Assembly: GCA_036523395.1 (NCBI GenBank)
Contig: DATDEH010000005.1
Location: forward strand, 1-64,000
Length of the DNA stretch: 64,000 nt
Source: Candidatus Limnocylindria bacterium
GTDB taxonomy: Bacteria > Chloroflexota > Limnocylindria > P2-11E
Direction: 5' to 3'
Shown here: positions 17,170 to 25,344 of the stretch, piece after piece
How positions within the stretch are numbered: position 1 is the stretch's first letter
How the letters are laid out: the number at the start of each line of letters is the position of its first letter
The notes under the pieces: model-generated
What the model was told of the DNA's origin: nothing
The model's input: the letters and a program-made list of their open reading frames with translations, nothing else
Databases searched by the model: none
Position numbers and translations under genes: made by a program

Positions 17170-18471
17170 CTAGATCGCTACGAAGTACGTCTCGCAGGCG
17201 AGTTGCACCAGCTCCGGCGTGAGCTCCGCCGGTTTCCCGAGGAAGCGCGCCGCGGCACCGAGGTGCTGCATGAGGTCACGCGGGTGGCATGAGCGCAGCG
17301 AGATGTTCCGCTCGAGGCAATACTTCGCGATCCACTCCGCCGCCTTCGGATAGAAGGTGATCTTCTGGTTCTCGCAGACCCGACGAAGGATCTCGGAGAA
17401 TTCCTCAGGCGTCGGCGGCTTGATCTCGATCTTGTACTGGATGCGCCGCAGGAACGCTTCATCGACCAGCGATGAGGGCGTGCGGTTCGTCGCGAAGACG
17501 AGCAGGACGTCGAACGGCACTTCGATCTTGCGACCGTCGGCCGTCGTCAGGAAGTCGACGTCACGGTCGAGCGGGACGATCCAGCGGTTGAGGAGCTGGT
17601 CGGGCGAGGCACGCTGGCGGCCGAAGTCGTCGATGAGGAGAACGCCGCCGCTCGCCTTCATCTGGAACGGCGCTTCGTGGACCTTCGAGTTCTGGTCGTA
17701 GACGAGATCGAGGTCCTCGAGCGTCAGCTCACCACCGACCTCAACGAACGGGCGTGAGACCGGGACCCAGCGGCGGTCGAATCGCGCGTCGAGCTCGACG
17801 AGCGGGCGGTGACGCGATGGGTCGTACACGCGGATGACCTGCTGGCCGACGAGGATCGCGTACGGCACGACGATGCTGCCTTGGAGCATCGTCGCGAGCG
17901 CCTTCGAGATCGTCGACTTGCCGGTGCCGGGTGGGCCGAAGAGGAAGATCGACTGCGCGCTGTTGATCGCCGGCCCGAGCTGACGGAGCGTCAGCTCCGG
18001 CAGCACGAGATGCGCGAGCGCCTTCTTCAGTCCATCCCAGGTGACCTGCACCGCGCCGACCGACTGCGCGCGCACCCGTGTGACGTACGCCGCGAGCGGA
18101 ACCGGCGCGGCGCCGACGTAGCCGTTGCGCGCCATCGCTTCTTTCGCGCGGATCGAGCCCTTCTCCGTGATCATGTAGACGTACGTCGACGCGGTCACGC
18201 CGGCGCCGCCCTTCACCTCAACGAGGTGCTCGGTCTTACAGAAGTCGAGGACGGGCTGGAGGATCTTGAGGGGCAGGCAGAGGATCTGCGTCAGCTCGGC
18301 GGCCGTCGTCGCGCGCTGGTAGAGGAGCTTCAGCGTGAGGTCGGCAACGAATGCCGACGTGAGGCCGGTCTCCTCGATCGTCGCCGGTGCGAGCGGCGCC
18401 GATGCTTCGGCCGGCCGTGGGGCCGCAGAAGCGGGCGCGTGCGATGTCGCCGATGGTGCTGCGCTTGCCAT
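17170..18471 (-). CDS. AAA+ ATPase with N-terminal winged-helix region
   Basis: A 433-residue cytosolic ATPase. Residues 1-30 are a low-complexity Ala/Pro/Ser tail. About residues 35-110 look like a winged-helix module (LTSAFVADLTLKLLYQRATT, then VYMITEKGSIRAKEAM). The AAA+ core has Walker A FLFGPPGTGKSTISKAL (about residue 181), Walker B GVLLIDDFGRQ, sensor 1 LLVFATNRTPSSL and a C-terminal lid with SCHPRDLMQHL. A good GGAGG/GGGAG ribosome site precedes the ATG. It is a single-gene unit, with 145 bases to the formate dehydrogenase operon. The partner protein is unknown; similar ATPases accompany secretion or pilus systems, but no such genes are here. Confidence 0.85.
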   Translation of the reverse strand: MASAAPSATSHAPASAAPRPAEASAPLAPATIEETGLTSAFVADLTLKLLYQRATTAAELTQILCLPLKILQPVLDFCKTEHLVEVKGGAGVTASTYVYMITEKGSIRAKEAMARNGYVGAAPVPLAAYVTRVRAQSVGAVQVTWDGLKKALAHLVLPELTLRQLGPAINSAQSIFLFGPPGTGKSTISKALATMLQGSIVVPYAILVGQQVIRVYDPSRHRPLVELDARFDRRWVPVSRPFVEVGGELTLEDLDLVYDQNSKVHEAPFQMKASGGVLLIDDFGRQRASPDQLLNRWIVPLDRDVDFLTTADGRKIEVPFDVLLVFATNRTPSSLVDEAFLRRIQYKIEIKPPTPEEFSEILRRVCENQKITFYPKAAEWIAKYCLERNISLRSCHPRDLMQHLGAAARFLGKPAELTPELVQLACETYFVAI

Positions 18472-18617
18472 GTGCTCCCTATCCTCCGGAACGCGAGTGC
18501 TGCGAGTTTAGGGGTGCTGGACTCCCCTTAGAGAGGGAACCGGGTTGCAACACACGGCGACGCGGCACCGAAACCCTCTCCACGGGCGAAACCGCGTCCC
18601 CGGCTGTCCCGCTCAGC

Positions 18618-19508
18618 TCAAATTTGGGCGGAGAAGATCACGAGGGCGCGCAGGGCTAGGACACCCAGCAGCGCGAGGATCGGCGCGGTGACCGGCGCCC
18701 AACGACGGGCGGCGCCCAGACGCGAGATGGTGAACGGCGCCGCCAGACCGACGATCACGACCAGCCACAGCAGCAGCCACACGCCCGCCATCTTCCCGAT
18801 CGTCCCGGCCAGGGCGACCGTAGCGATAAAGACCGCGATGAGGACGATCTCGAGCAGCGCAAAGTTCCGGTCCGCGAGCGCGAGGCGCACCGTTGTGCCG
18901 GCGTCGATGTCGCGGCGCGAGTTCGCCAGCAGGAGCAGCAGCGCGACCGCGCCGGTCAGCGAGGACGCGAGGAAGACGCCACCCAGCGGCCATCCATCGC
19001 TCCATATGGGCTGGTTGGAGACCGAGAGGAGCACGCCGGTGTAGCCGCTGACAAAGAACCCCAGCCCGGTGCCGATGACGTTCCATACCGCGCCGACCGT
19101 TCCGCGGAGGATGCGCGCGATCGGGTCGGCCGCATGCCATCCGCTGTCGGCCACCGCGCCGAGGAACGACACGAACGAGAACAGACCGAAGCCCAGCAGC
19201 GCCCACGAGCCGAGCGACATCGGCGACCACGGCTTGAACGCGAGCCCGCCGTTCGACGCATCGAACAGCATGTTGATGAAGCGAAGAGGCTGGCCCAGGT
19301 CGGCGATGAGGAAGATCGGGCATGGAAGCAGCGCGAGGAAGCTGACGATGAACGCGATGCGCGCCGCACGTTGATCCGCGGCGGTGCCGACGAGACGGAT
19401 CAGAGTTCCGATCGCGTACGAGCCGCCGGATAGGCCGCCGAAGAAGAAATAGCCGAGGATCCACCACTCCCAGTAGGGCGGCGCCGCGAAGTGTTCAGCG
19501 GGCGGCAT
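18618..19508 (-). CDS. nrfD: NrfD-type membrane subunit of formate dehydrogenase
   Basis: Integral membrane quinone-reactive subunit, 296 residues with about eight hydrophobic helices. The family start EWWILGYFFFGGLSGGSYAIG and the SFLALLPCPIFLIADLGQPLRF stretch (conserved Asp/Gln near the quinone site) are NrfD/PsrC hallmarks. It overlaps the ferredoxin-subunit gene by 14 bases. In this operon it replaces the cytochrome b gamma subunit of the E. coli enzyme, a layout known from other Gram-positive-type and Chloroflexota formate dehydrogenases. It would pass electrons from formate to the quinone pool. Confidence 0.93.
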   Translation of the reverse strand: MPPAEHFAAPPYWEWWILGYFFFGGLSGGSYAIGTLIRLVGTAADQRAARIAFIVSFLALLPCPIFLIADLGQPLRFINMLFDASNGGLAFKPWSPMSLGSWALLGFGLFSFVSFLGAVADSGWHAADPIARILRGTVGAVWNVIGTGLGFFVSGYTGVLLSVSNQPIWSDGWPLGGVFLASSLTGAVALLLLLANSRRDIDAGTTVRLALADRNFALLEIVLIAVFIATVALAGTIGKMAGVWLLLWLVVIVGLAAPFTISRLGAARRWAPVTAPILALLGVLALRALVIFSAQI

Positions 19509-20331
19509 CGGACTTCTCGTTCATGCGGTTCGAGCGGAAGGCGAGCACGCCGGCGACGAGACCGACGACCGCGGTGACGAAGCCGCCGGCATACCCGGCG
19601 AAGTTATTGCGGCTCGGCAGCGTCGCGTTCTGCGCGTTCGGCAGCTTGTACACCTCGGGCTTGTCCATGAGCAGGAAGAAGGCGTTGAGTCCGCCGTAGA
19701 CCGTCGCGTCGCGTCCGTAGAGCTGCGCCTTCTTGTACCCGGCCGTCTGCAGCGCGGTGAGCCGCTTGTCGGCGGCCGCCTGAAGGTCATCGAGGTAGCC
19801 GAACTTGATCGACTCGGTCGGGCACGCCTTCGCGCACGCAGGCTGCATCCCGTTCTGCAGACGGTCGTAGCAGAGCGTGCACTTGTGCGCGGTGCCGGTC
19901 TTTTCGTTGAAGCCGATGACGCCGTACGGGCAGGCCGAGATGCAGTCGCGGCAACCGTTGCACACGTCCTGCTGGATGAGCACCGAGTCGTATTCGGTGC
20001 GCACGATCGCGTTCGTGGGGCAGACCTCGAGACAGCTCGCGTTCTGGCAGTGCTTGCAGACGTCGCTCATCATCAGCCAGGCCTGGCCGCCGGCGATCGG
20101 TGTCGGTGTCATGACGACGCCGTTGTTGTCTGGGATCTGCTCGATGAACTCGACATGACGCCAGTTCTGTGCGTCGAGCTGCCCCGTGTTGTCGAAGCTG
20201 TCGAGGAGGAGCTCGGGCTTGTTCCCCTCGAGCTGATTCCACTCCTTGCACGCGACCTCGCAGGCCTTGCAGCCGATGCAGATCGACGTGTCGGTGAAGA
20301 ACCCCATCGGGCGCTCCTGGAAGGCGGCCAT
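19495..20331 (-). CDS. fdhB: Formate dehydrogenase iron-sulfur (beta) subunit
   Basis: Four-cluster ferredoxin subunit, 278 residues, moving electrons from the molybdenum site to the membrane subunit. Cluster motifs in order are CIGCKACEVACKEW (from residue 18), CKHCQNASCLEVCP, CNGCRDCISACPYG and CTLCYDRLQNG with ACAKACP. The C-terminus has one hydrophobic helix (FVTAVVGLVAGVLAF) followed by positive charges, anchoring it to the membrane as in FdnH. The ATG at 20331 overlaps the fdhE stop by one base (TGATG); a second ATG eight codons in is also possible. Confidence 0.95.
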   Translation of the reverse strand: MAAFQERPMGFFTDTSICIGCKACEVACKEWNQLEGNKPELLLDSFDNTGQLDAQNWRHVEFIEQIPDNNGVVMTPTPIAGGQAWLMMSDVCKHCQNASCLEVCPTNAIVRTEYDSVLIQQDVCNGCRDCISACPYGVIGFNEKTGTAHKCTLCYDRLQNGMQPACAKACPTESIKFGYLDDLQAAADKRLTALQTAGYKKAQLYGRDATVYGGLNAFFLLMDKPEVYKLPNAQNATLPSRNNFAGYAGGFVTAVVGLVAGVLAFRSNRMNEKSDAAR

Positions 20332-21155
20332 CAGAACCCCATCAGGTTCGGCGTGAGCTTCGTGAAGCCACGCTCCGCGGCCGCGATGTCGAGCGGTATC
20401 GCGGCGATCTCATCAACGACCGGCACCGCGTGTCCTTCTAGGCGCGCGTCCACGCTGACGATGTACCGCTTGCAGCGCTCGCAGGCGTCGACGCGCAGGT
20501 ACGGGAGCTGCTGCGGGTCCGCCAGCACGACGAGCCTGCTCGACTCCGTCTCGCCGCAGGCCACGCATGTCATGCGCGGGTAGACCCATTCGTTCGCGCA
20601 ACGCGCGCATACGAGGCGCCGCTGACCCGTGACGAGCGCCTCGCCGCTGTCGGCGAACACGCTCACCTGCGGCGATCCGCCGCACGTCGGACAGAATCGC
20701 GCTTGGGGGGATTGCAGGGGGTTCTCCCCCTGCGATGAATGGGCCCTCGGCAGCGCGCTCGCAACATCGGGAAGAGCTTCCAACACCGGGCCGGTCGCCG
20801 CGCGCGCCAGGAAAACGTCGGTCCCATCCTGCGCTTCGCCGCGCAGCCAGGACGTGACCATGCGCTCGAGATCACCCTCGTGGAAGCGCAGGAGCACCGC
20901 TTCGCGCAGCGTTTCCGTTCCGGCGGTCATGACCGCGCTCATCACGTCAGGTAGCGCCGCGCGCACGACGTATGCCGGGAGGTCATCGAGGCTGGGATGA
21001 TCCGCGGCCGCGCGATCGAACGCGCGCTCCTGCGCTTCCGCGACCGCGCCGTAGAGGGCGAGCGGCTCGCGCGCGAAATCGAAGCGCTCGGCAAGCTCTG
21101 CCGCGCGGCGTCGGCGCTCCGAGTAGCTGGTGACGCGCTCAGCGACGGCGCTCAA
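20331..21155 (-). CDS. fdhE: Formate dehydrogenase accessory protein FdhE
   Basis: Rubredoxin-like maturation factor for formate dehydrogenase, 274 residues. It has the family's paired cysteine motifs: FCPTCGGSP, LVCARCANEW, CVACGETES and ACERCKRY. A stretch just before the first CxxC (SSQGENPLQSPQA) is encoded by a GC-hairpin element that also occurs upstream of serA (see repeats), so this segment is probably a late insertion tolerated as a linker. Unusually, fdhE lies between the alpha- and beta-subunit genes; it overlaps alpha by 4 bases. Confidence 0.93.
   Translation of the reverse strand: MSAVAERVTSYSERRRRAAELAERFDFAREPLALYGAVAEAQERAFDRAAADHPSLDDLPAYVVRAALPDVMSAVMTAGTETLREAVLLRFHEGDLERMVTSWLRGEAQDGTDVFLARAATGPVLEALPDVASALPRAHSSQGENPLQSPQARFCPTCGGSPQVSVFADSGEALVTGQRRLVCARCANEWVYPRMTCVACGETESSRLVVLADPQQLPYLRVDACERCKRYIVSVDARLEGHAVPVVDEIAAIPLDIAAAERGFTKLTPNLMGF
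20703..20737. repeat. GC-hairpin repeat, copy A (inside fdhE)
   Basis: On the minus strand it reads as a CGCAGGGGG arm, AGAA loop and CCCCCTGC arm, then a second run of six C. It is about 90% identical to copy B at 48615-48650 in the same orientation relative to the gene it accompanies. It lies in frame in fdhE and adds about 13 residues before the first zinc/iron CxxC. Confidence 0.75.
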
Positions 21156-24100
21156 TCGATCTTCTCGATGTTGACGAGGAACGCCTTGAACTCGGGGGTC
21201 CTCGCCCCTACATCGCCGACGAACGGCGTCAGAGCGTTCGCGAGCCAGAACTTGCTCTTATCGGGGTTCTGGTCGGCCGAGACCCCGACGAATCCCCAGT
21301 GGATCGGGATGCCGATGTGGTACACGGGCTTGTCGCTCCCGGCCAGCTTGATCGGGCCGAGGCGCTTCGTCACGGCCGCCGCGACCTCGATCTTGCCGCG
21401 CTCGCTCCACACGCGAACGCGGTCGCCGTTCGCGATGCCCTTCTCCTTCGCGAGCTCCTCGGGCACCTCGACGAACGCCTGTGGCTGCAGACCGACGAGC
21501 AGCGGCACGTGTTGCGTCACGTAGTGCTCGTGCTCCGTGAGCCGGTAGCTCGTCGCAACGTACGGGTACTTGTCGACCTTCCCGAAACGGTTCGGCCTGC
21601 CGGCGGCCTGGTCGTAGAGGAAGGCCACCGGGTCCTCGGACTGGTTGGGATGCAGAGGGTTGGGGATCGGCGCTTCCATCGGCTCGTAGTGCTCGGGGAA
21701 CGGACCGTCGAGCATCGAGTTCGAGAACAGGCGGCCGACGCCTTCGCCGTTCATGATGAATGGCAGCCACGCGGCCGGATCCTTCGGGTTCATGGTCGCC
21801 GGGTAGTCCGGCACGTCCCCCGTCCACGCCGATCCGTTCCACTGGATCCCCGGACGCTTGGGATCCCACGGCTTGCCATCGAGGTCCGCGGACGCGCGGT
21901 TGTACATGACGCGGCGATTCAGGGGCCAGCTCCAGGCCCACGTCGGGAAGAAGCCCATACCCGTCGGGTCGTTCTTCGCGATGTCCTGTACGCCGTTGCG
22001 CCGCTTCGACAGGTTGCCGTCTTCGGTGTAGCTGCCGGTGTAGATCCAGTCGCCCGCGGTGGTCGTCCCGTCCGCTTTCAGCAGCGCGAAGCTCGCCATC
22101 TGCTTGCCGGTCGCGAGATCTTTTCCGTTGATCTCCTTGGCGATCTCGCCGAGCTCCGGCTTCTTCGGATCCTTGTACCAGTCCAGCGTCATGGCGTTGA
22201 TCGCGTCGGGGAACTTCCCGCCGTTCTGGCGATAGAGCGTCTTCACGCGGTCGAAAAGCTCGGCCATGATCCAGTGATCGTGGCGCGCCTCCCCTTCTGG
22301 CGGGAGGACCTGCTCCTTCCACTGCATCCAGCGGCCGCTGTTGACGAACGAGCCGTCCTTCTCGATCCAGTGCGTCGTCGGTAGCATGAAGACCTCGGTC
22401 TTGATCGAGGCCGGATCCGCGCCGGGCGCCTTCCAGAACTCGGAGCTCGTCGTCGGCAGTGGATCCATCACGACGAGCCACTTGAGGTTCGCAAGCGCCT
22501 TCATCACCTGGTTCGAATCGGGCCCGATGGACGTGGCCGTCATGCCGGAGAGGATGACCCCCTCCATCTTGCCCTTGAGGGCCTGGTCGTAGATCGACAT
22601 CCATGACGAGTTCGTGGCCGGCTTGGGGAGGAAGTTGAACGCGAACTCGTTGTCCTTCGTCGCCGCCGCTCCGTACCAGCCTTTGAGCAAGCTGACCATG
22701 AAGTTGCGGTAGTTCGTGCCGAAGAAGTTCCACGAGTTCGGGTCGCTCTTCTTCGCGGCACTTTGATCGACGTACTGGTCGAGGTTCCTCTGGCCGGGCG
22801 CGGGTATGCGCAGGTAGCCAGGGAGGATCTCCCACGAGATCGCGTGGTCCGTGTTGCCCTGGATGTTCGCGTGGCCACGCTCCGCGTTCATGCCGCCGCC
22901 CGGTCGGCCCATGTTGCCAAGGAGCAATTGCAGCAGCGCGCCCGAGCGGATGAGCTGGCCACCGGTGGTGTGATGCGTGAGGCCGACGGCATACACGATG
23001 GTCATGACCTTGTCCGGCCGTCCCATCTCGCCGACGATCTTCGCGACCTCGAGGAATTGGTCTGCGGGGATGCCGGTGATGCTCGAGACCATCTCCGGCG
23101 TGTAGCGCGAGTAGTGCTTCTTCATGAGCTGGAACACGCTCTTGGGGTCCTGCAGCGTCATGTCGCGTTTCGCGAAACCGGTGCTCGTCGTTGGCGGACC
23201 CTCGACCGCGGCCGCGCCCGGCTGCGTCGGACCGCTGCCCGGCGTTGCGGCGGGTGGCGCCGTCTGCTCGTAGGCCCATGACGAGGTGTCGTACGAGCGC
23301 GTCTGCGGGTTGTAGCCGGTGAACAGCCCGTCCTTGAAATCGAAGGCATCTTTCACGACGAACGAGGCGTTCGTGTAGTTCTTGACGTATTCCTCGTGAT
23401 AGAGCTTGTTCTGCAGCACGTAGTTGATGAGCCCGCCGAAGTAGGCGACGTCGGTCCCCGTCCGGATGCGCAGATACCTGTCTGCGAGTGCCGACGTGCG
23501 CGTGTAGCGCGGGTCGGCATGGATGATCTTCGCGCCGCCGCCCTGGCCGGGTCCCTTCGTCGTATCGAGCTTCGCCTTCACGAACCACTGGAACCCAACG
23601 GGGTGCGCCTCAGCGGGGTTCGCGCCGTTGATGAGGATGACGTCGGCGTGCTTGATGTCACGCCAGTGGTTCGTCATCGCTCCTCGTCCGAATGTGGCGG
23701 CCAAACTGACCACCGTTGGGCCGTGTCAGACCCGAGCCTGTTGTTCTATGTGCACGACGCCGAGCGTCCGCATCATCTTCGCGGCGAAGTAACCCTCTTC
23801 GCTGCTGAATGCGGCGCCGCCGGCGAAGGCGACTCCCTCGGTGCGATTCACGATGTTGCCGTTCGCGTCCTGCGCGACGAACGTGTTGTCCCGCGATGCC
23901 TTGATGTTCTGCGCGAGCTTGTCGAGCATGAAGTCCCAGGACTTCTCTTCCCATTTCGCGCTGCCCGGCGCGCGATAGAGCGGCTTCTCGACGCGCCGCG
24001 AGCTCGTCGCGAGCTGCATGGCGGTCGCGCCCTTCGGGCACAGGCGGCCCTCGTTGACCGGGCTATCGGGATCGCCCTCGATCTGTAGGAGTTGCGTCTT

Positions 24101-24322
24101 GCCGTCGGCTCCCTGCTTCGTGTACGCGATCAGTGCGCAGCCGACGGCGCAGTACGGACACAGCGAGTGGACTTCCTTCGCGCCCGCTATGCGGAACTCC
24201 AGCTGCCGCTTTTTCGCCAGGCGCAGGTCGAAGCCGAGCGGGTTGGCAAGGGGGGTGAGTGCGGTCGCACCGGCGCCAGCGGCGCCGAGCTTAAGGAGCT
24301 GACGACGGGTGAGGTCGCTCAC
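21152..24322 (-). CDS. fdnG: Selenocysteine-containing formate dehydrogenase alpha subunit, Tat-exported
   Basis: Molybdenum/tungsten bis-MGD subunit that oxidises formate to CO2. It is one 1056-residue protein if the in-frame TGA at 23728-23726 is read as selenocysteine 199: residues before and after it (EQQARV-U-HGPTV) match E. coli FdnG around its Sec. A twin-arginine signal (TRRQLLKLGAAG) shows export by Tat. The 4Fe-4S ligands are CPYCAVGC and LCPKG near residues 54-96; FGRGAMTNHW and AEAHPVGFQW are MGD-domain motifs. The GTG start lies about 5 bases from the predicted transcription start. No selA, selB, selD or tRNA-Sec gene is in this window. Confidence 0.95.
23697..23728 (-). promoter_or_regulatory. 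UGA selenocysteine codon with bacterial SECIS-like hairpin
   Basis: The TGA at 23728-23726 is followed after 12 bases by a six-pair hairpin (GTGGTC, loop AGTTT, GGCCGC; 23713-23697), the distance at which bacterial SECIS elements bind SelB. The codon context TGA-CAC-GGC-CCA is nearly the same as in E. coli fdhF and fdnG. Pairing was derived by eye, including G-U pairs. Confidence 0.7.
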
Positions 24323-24333
24323 TGCCTACCCGC

Positions 24334-24362
24334 GTTCTATTCCTGGCATCGGTCTGCGTCAA
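24334..24362 (-). promoter_or_regulatory. Sigma-70-like promoter of the formate dehydrogenase operon
   Basis: TTGACG (24362-24357), a 17-base spacer and TAGAAC (24339-24334). The predicted transcription start is near 24327, only about 5 bases before the GTG start of the alpha subunit, so the mRNA would be leaderless or nearly so. Confidence 0.55.
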
Positions 24363-24388
24363 GTCGTACGCGCGCTATCGTCGGCCGG

Positions 24389-24679
24389 ATGAACGACTTC
24401 TTCTCTGCCCTCGCCAAGCGCTGGAGCGACGCGGCGCACAGCCGCGGCGCGACCATCGACGAGCCCATGCTCGACGCCGGCGTCGCCGAGGAGATCCTCG
24501 AGCTCGCGCGCGTGGTCTCGCACACGAAGGAGCGCCGCTTCGCTCCGCTCGCGACGTTCACCGCCGGCGTTGCGGCGGAACGTTTGCGCGCTTCGAAAGG
24601 CGCGCTCGACCCGGGCGCCGCGGCCTCGTACATCCGCGAGGTGCGAGAGGCGCTGGAGCGCGAGGCCCCATCACCATGA
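24389..24679 (+). CDS. DUF6457-like small protein
   Basis: A 96-residue soluble protein, read divergently from the formate dehydrogenase operon. The middle, VAEEILELARVVSHTKERRFAPLATFTAGVAAE, matches the pattern of DUF6457 domains (a helix, then AH/SH, then APLTTFLxGLAAG), which are often encoded beside formate dehydrogenase or molybdopterin genes in Gram-positive lineages. That neighbourhood, seen here too, suggests a role in molybdoenzyme maturation; the function is not established. Confidence 0.65.
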   Translation: MNDFFSALAKRWSDAAHSRGATIDEPMLDAGVAEEILELARVVSHTKERRFAPLATFTAGVAAERLRASKGALDPGAAASYIREVREALEREAPSP

Positions 24680-25158
24680 CCGAGGCGACACCGGACGCGA
24701 CCGAGCCAACGCGAGCCGCCCTCCTCATCGGAGTCCGGCTGTCCGCGACCGGCGCTGCCGGTGAGCTGTTCGCCGACGCCAGGGCCGTCGAGGCCGCCGG
24801 AGCGGACTCGCTGTGGATCGACGCCGCCGACGGCGATCCCTACGTCGCGCTCGCTGCGCTTGCCGCCGTGACGTGGCGTGTGCGGCTCTTTGCGCGAGGC
24901 GCACCGACAGATCTCGCGGCGCGCGAGACCTGCGCGAATCTCGCGCGCGGGCGTCTCGTCGTGGCGGAGGAATCGGAGGAGCGCTGGACGGAGTCGGCGT
25001 TCCCGGCAAGCCGCGCGGCATGGGATGAGCTTCGTAACGCGAGCAGCGTGGCGGGCCTGACCGGCGTCGTGCTCCCGAACGACCCGCGGCTGATCGATCT
25101 GCTGCGCAACCCCGACATCATCGAAGCCCGCGACGACCTGAAGCTGTCGTTCGGGTAG
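24676..25158 (+). CDS. Short luciferase-like-domain protein
   Basis: A 160-residue protein that overlaps the preceding gene by ATGA. About residues 14-70 (LLIGVRLSATGAAGELFADA, AGADSLWIDAADGDPYVALA, and TWRVRLFA) look like the first strands and helices of bacterial luciferase-like flavin oxidoreductases, with LARGRLVVA where those have LSGGRF. It has only half the usual 300 residues and lacks the C-terminal half, so flavin binding is doubtful. It is probably a degenerate or specialised single-half version; function unknown. Confidence 0.55.
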   Translation: MTEATPDATEPTRAALLIGVRLSATGAAGELFADARAVEAAGADSLWIDAADGDPYVALAALAAVTWRVRLFARGAPTDLAARETCANLARGRLVVAEESEERWTESAFPASRAAWDELRNASSVAGLTGVVLPNDPRLIDLLRNPDIIEARDDLKLSFG

Positions 25159-25168
25159 CCGCGGCGGC

Positions 25169-25303
25169 TCAGTAGCTCGGCACTCCGCCGGAGGGCTTTG
25201 GCCCATCGGATGGACCACCGCACGACGTCGGTATTCCGGCAACGCCGAGCGCCATGACCAGGGCAAGCACGAGTGCGCGCCACCGCCGCGTGTGCGTTCT
25301 CAT
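25169..25303 (-). CDS. 44-residue lipoprotein-like peptide
   Basis: Short frame with an ATG at 25303 and a strong ribosome site (AGGAG, 5-base spacing). It begins with a basic stretch and hydrophobic core (MRTHTRRWRALVLALVMALG) followed by GIPTSCGGPS, a plausible signal-peptidase II site with Cys28, and a short Gly/Pro/Ser tail ending in SY. It would be a tiny secreted lipopeptide. Start and terminus are 41 bases upstream-gap and 10 bases tail-gap from its neighbours (doxX-like gene upstream; convergent gene ends at 25158). Confidence 0.5.
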   Translation of the reverse strand: MRTHTRRWRALVLALVMALGVAGIPTSCGGPSDGPKPSGGVPSY

Positions 25304-25344
25304 ACCGCTCCTGCCTGCAGTCGTCGTGCCCTCGATATGGCGCC

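Noticed and set aside
21191-21215. GGGG-tcctcg-CCCC hairpin in the alpha subunit gene as a further GC-hairpin copy
   Set aside because: Lacks the second C-run and the flanking CGCA/TGCG arms shared by copies A and B.
22505-22525. GGTTCGAATC, similar to a tRNA T-loop
   Set aside because: It lies in the coding frame of the formate dehydrogenase alpha subunit and no acceptor or anticodon stem fits around it.
23713-23726. In-frame stop splitting formate dehydrogenase alpha as a pseudogene
   Set aside because: The TGA matches the Sec position, context and SECIS hairpin of known formate dehydrogenases.
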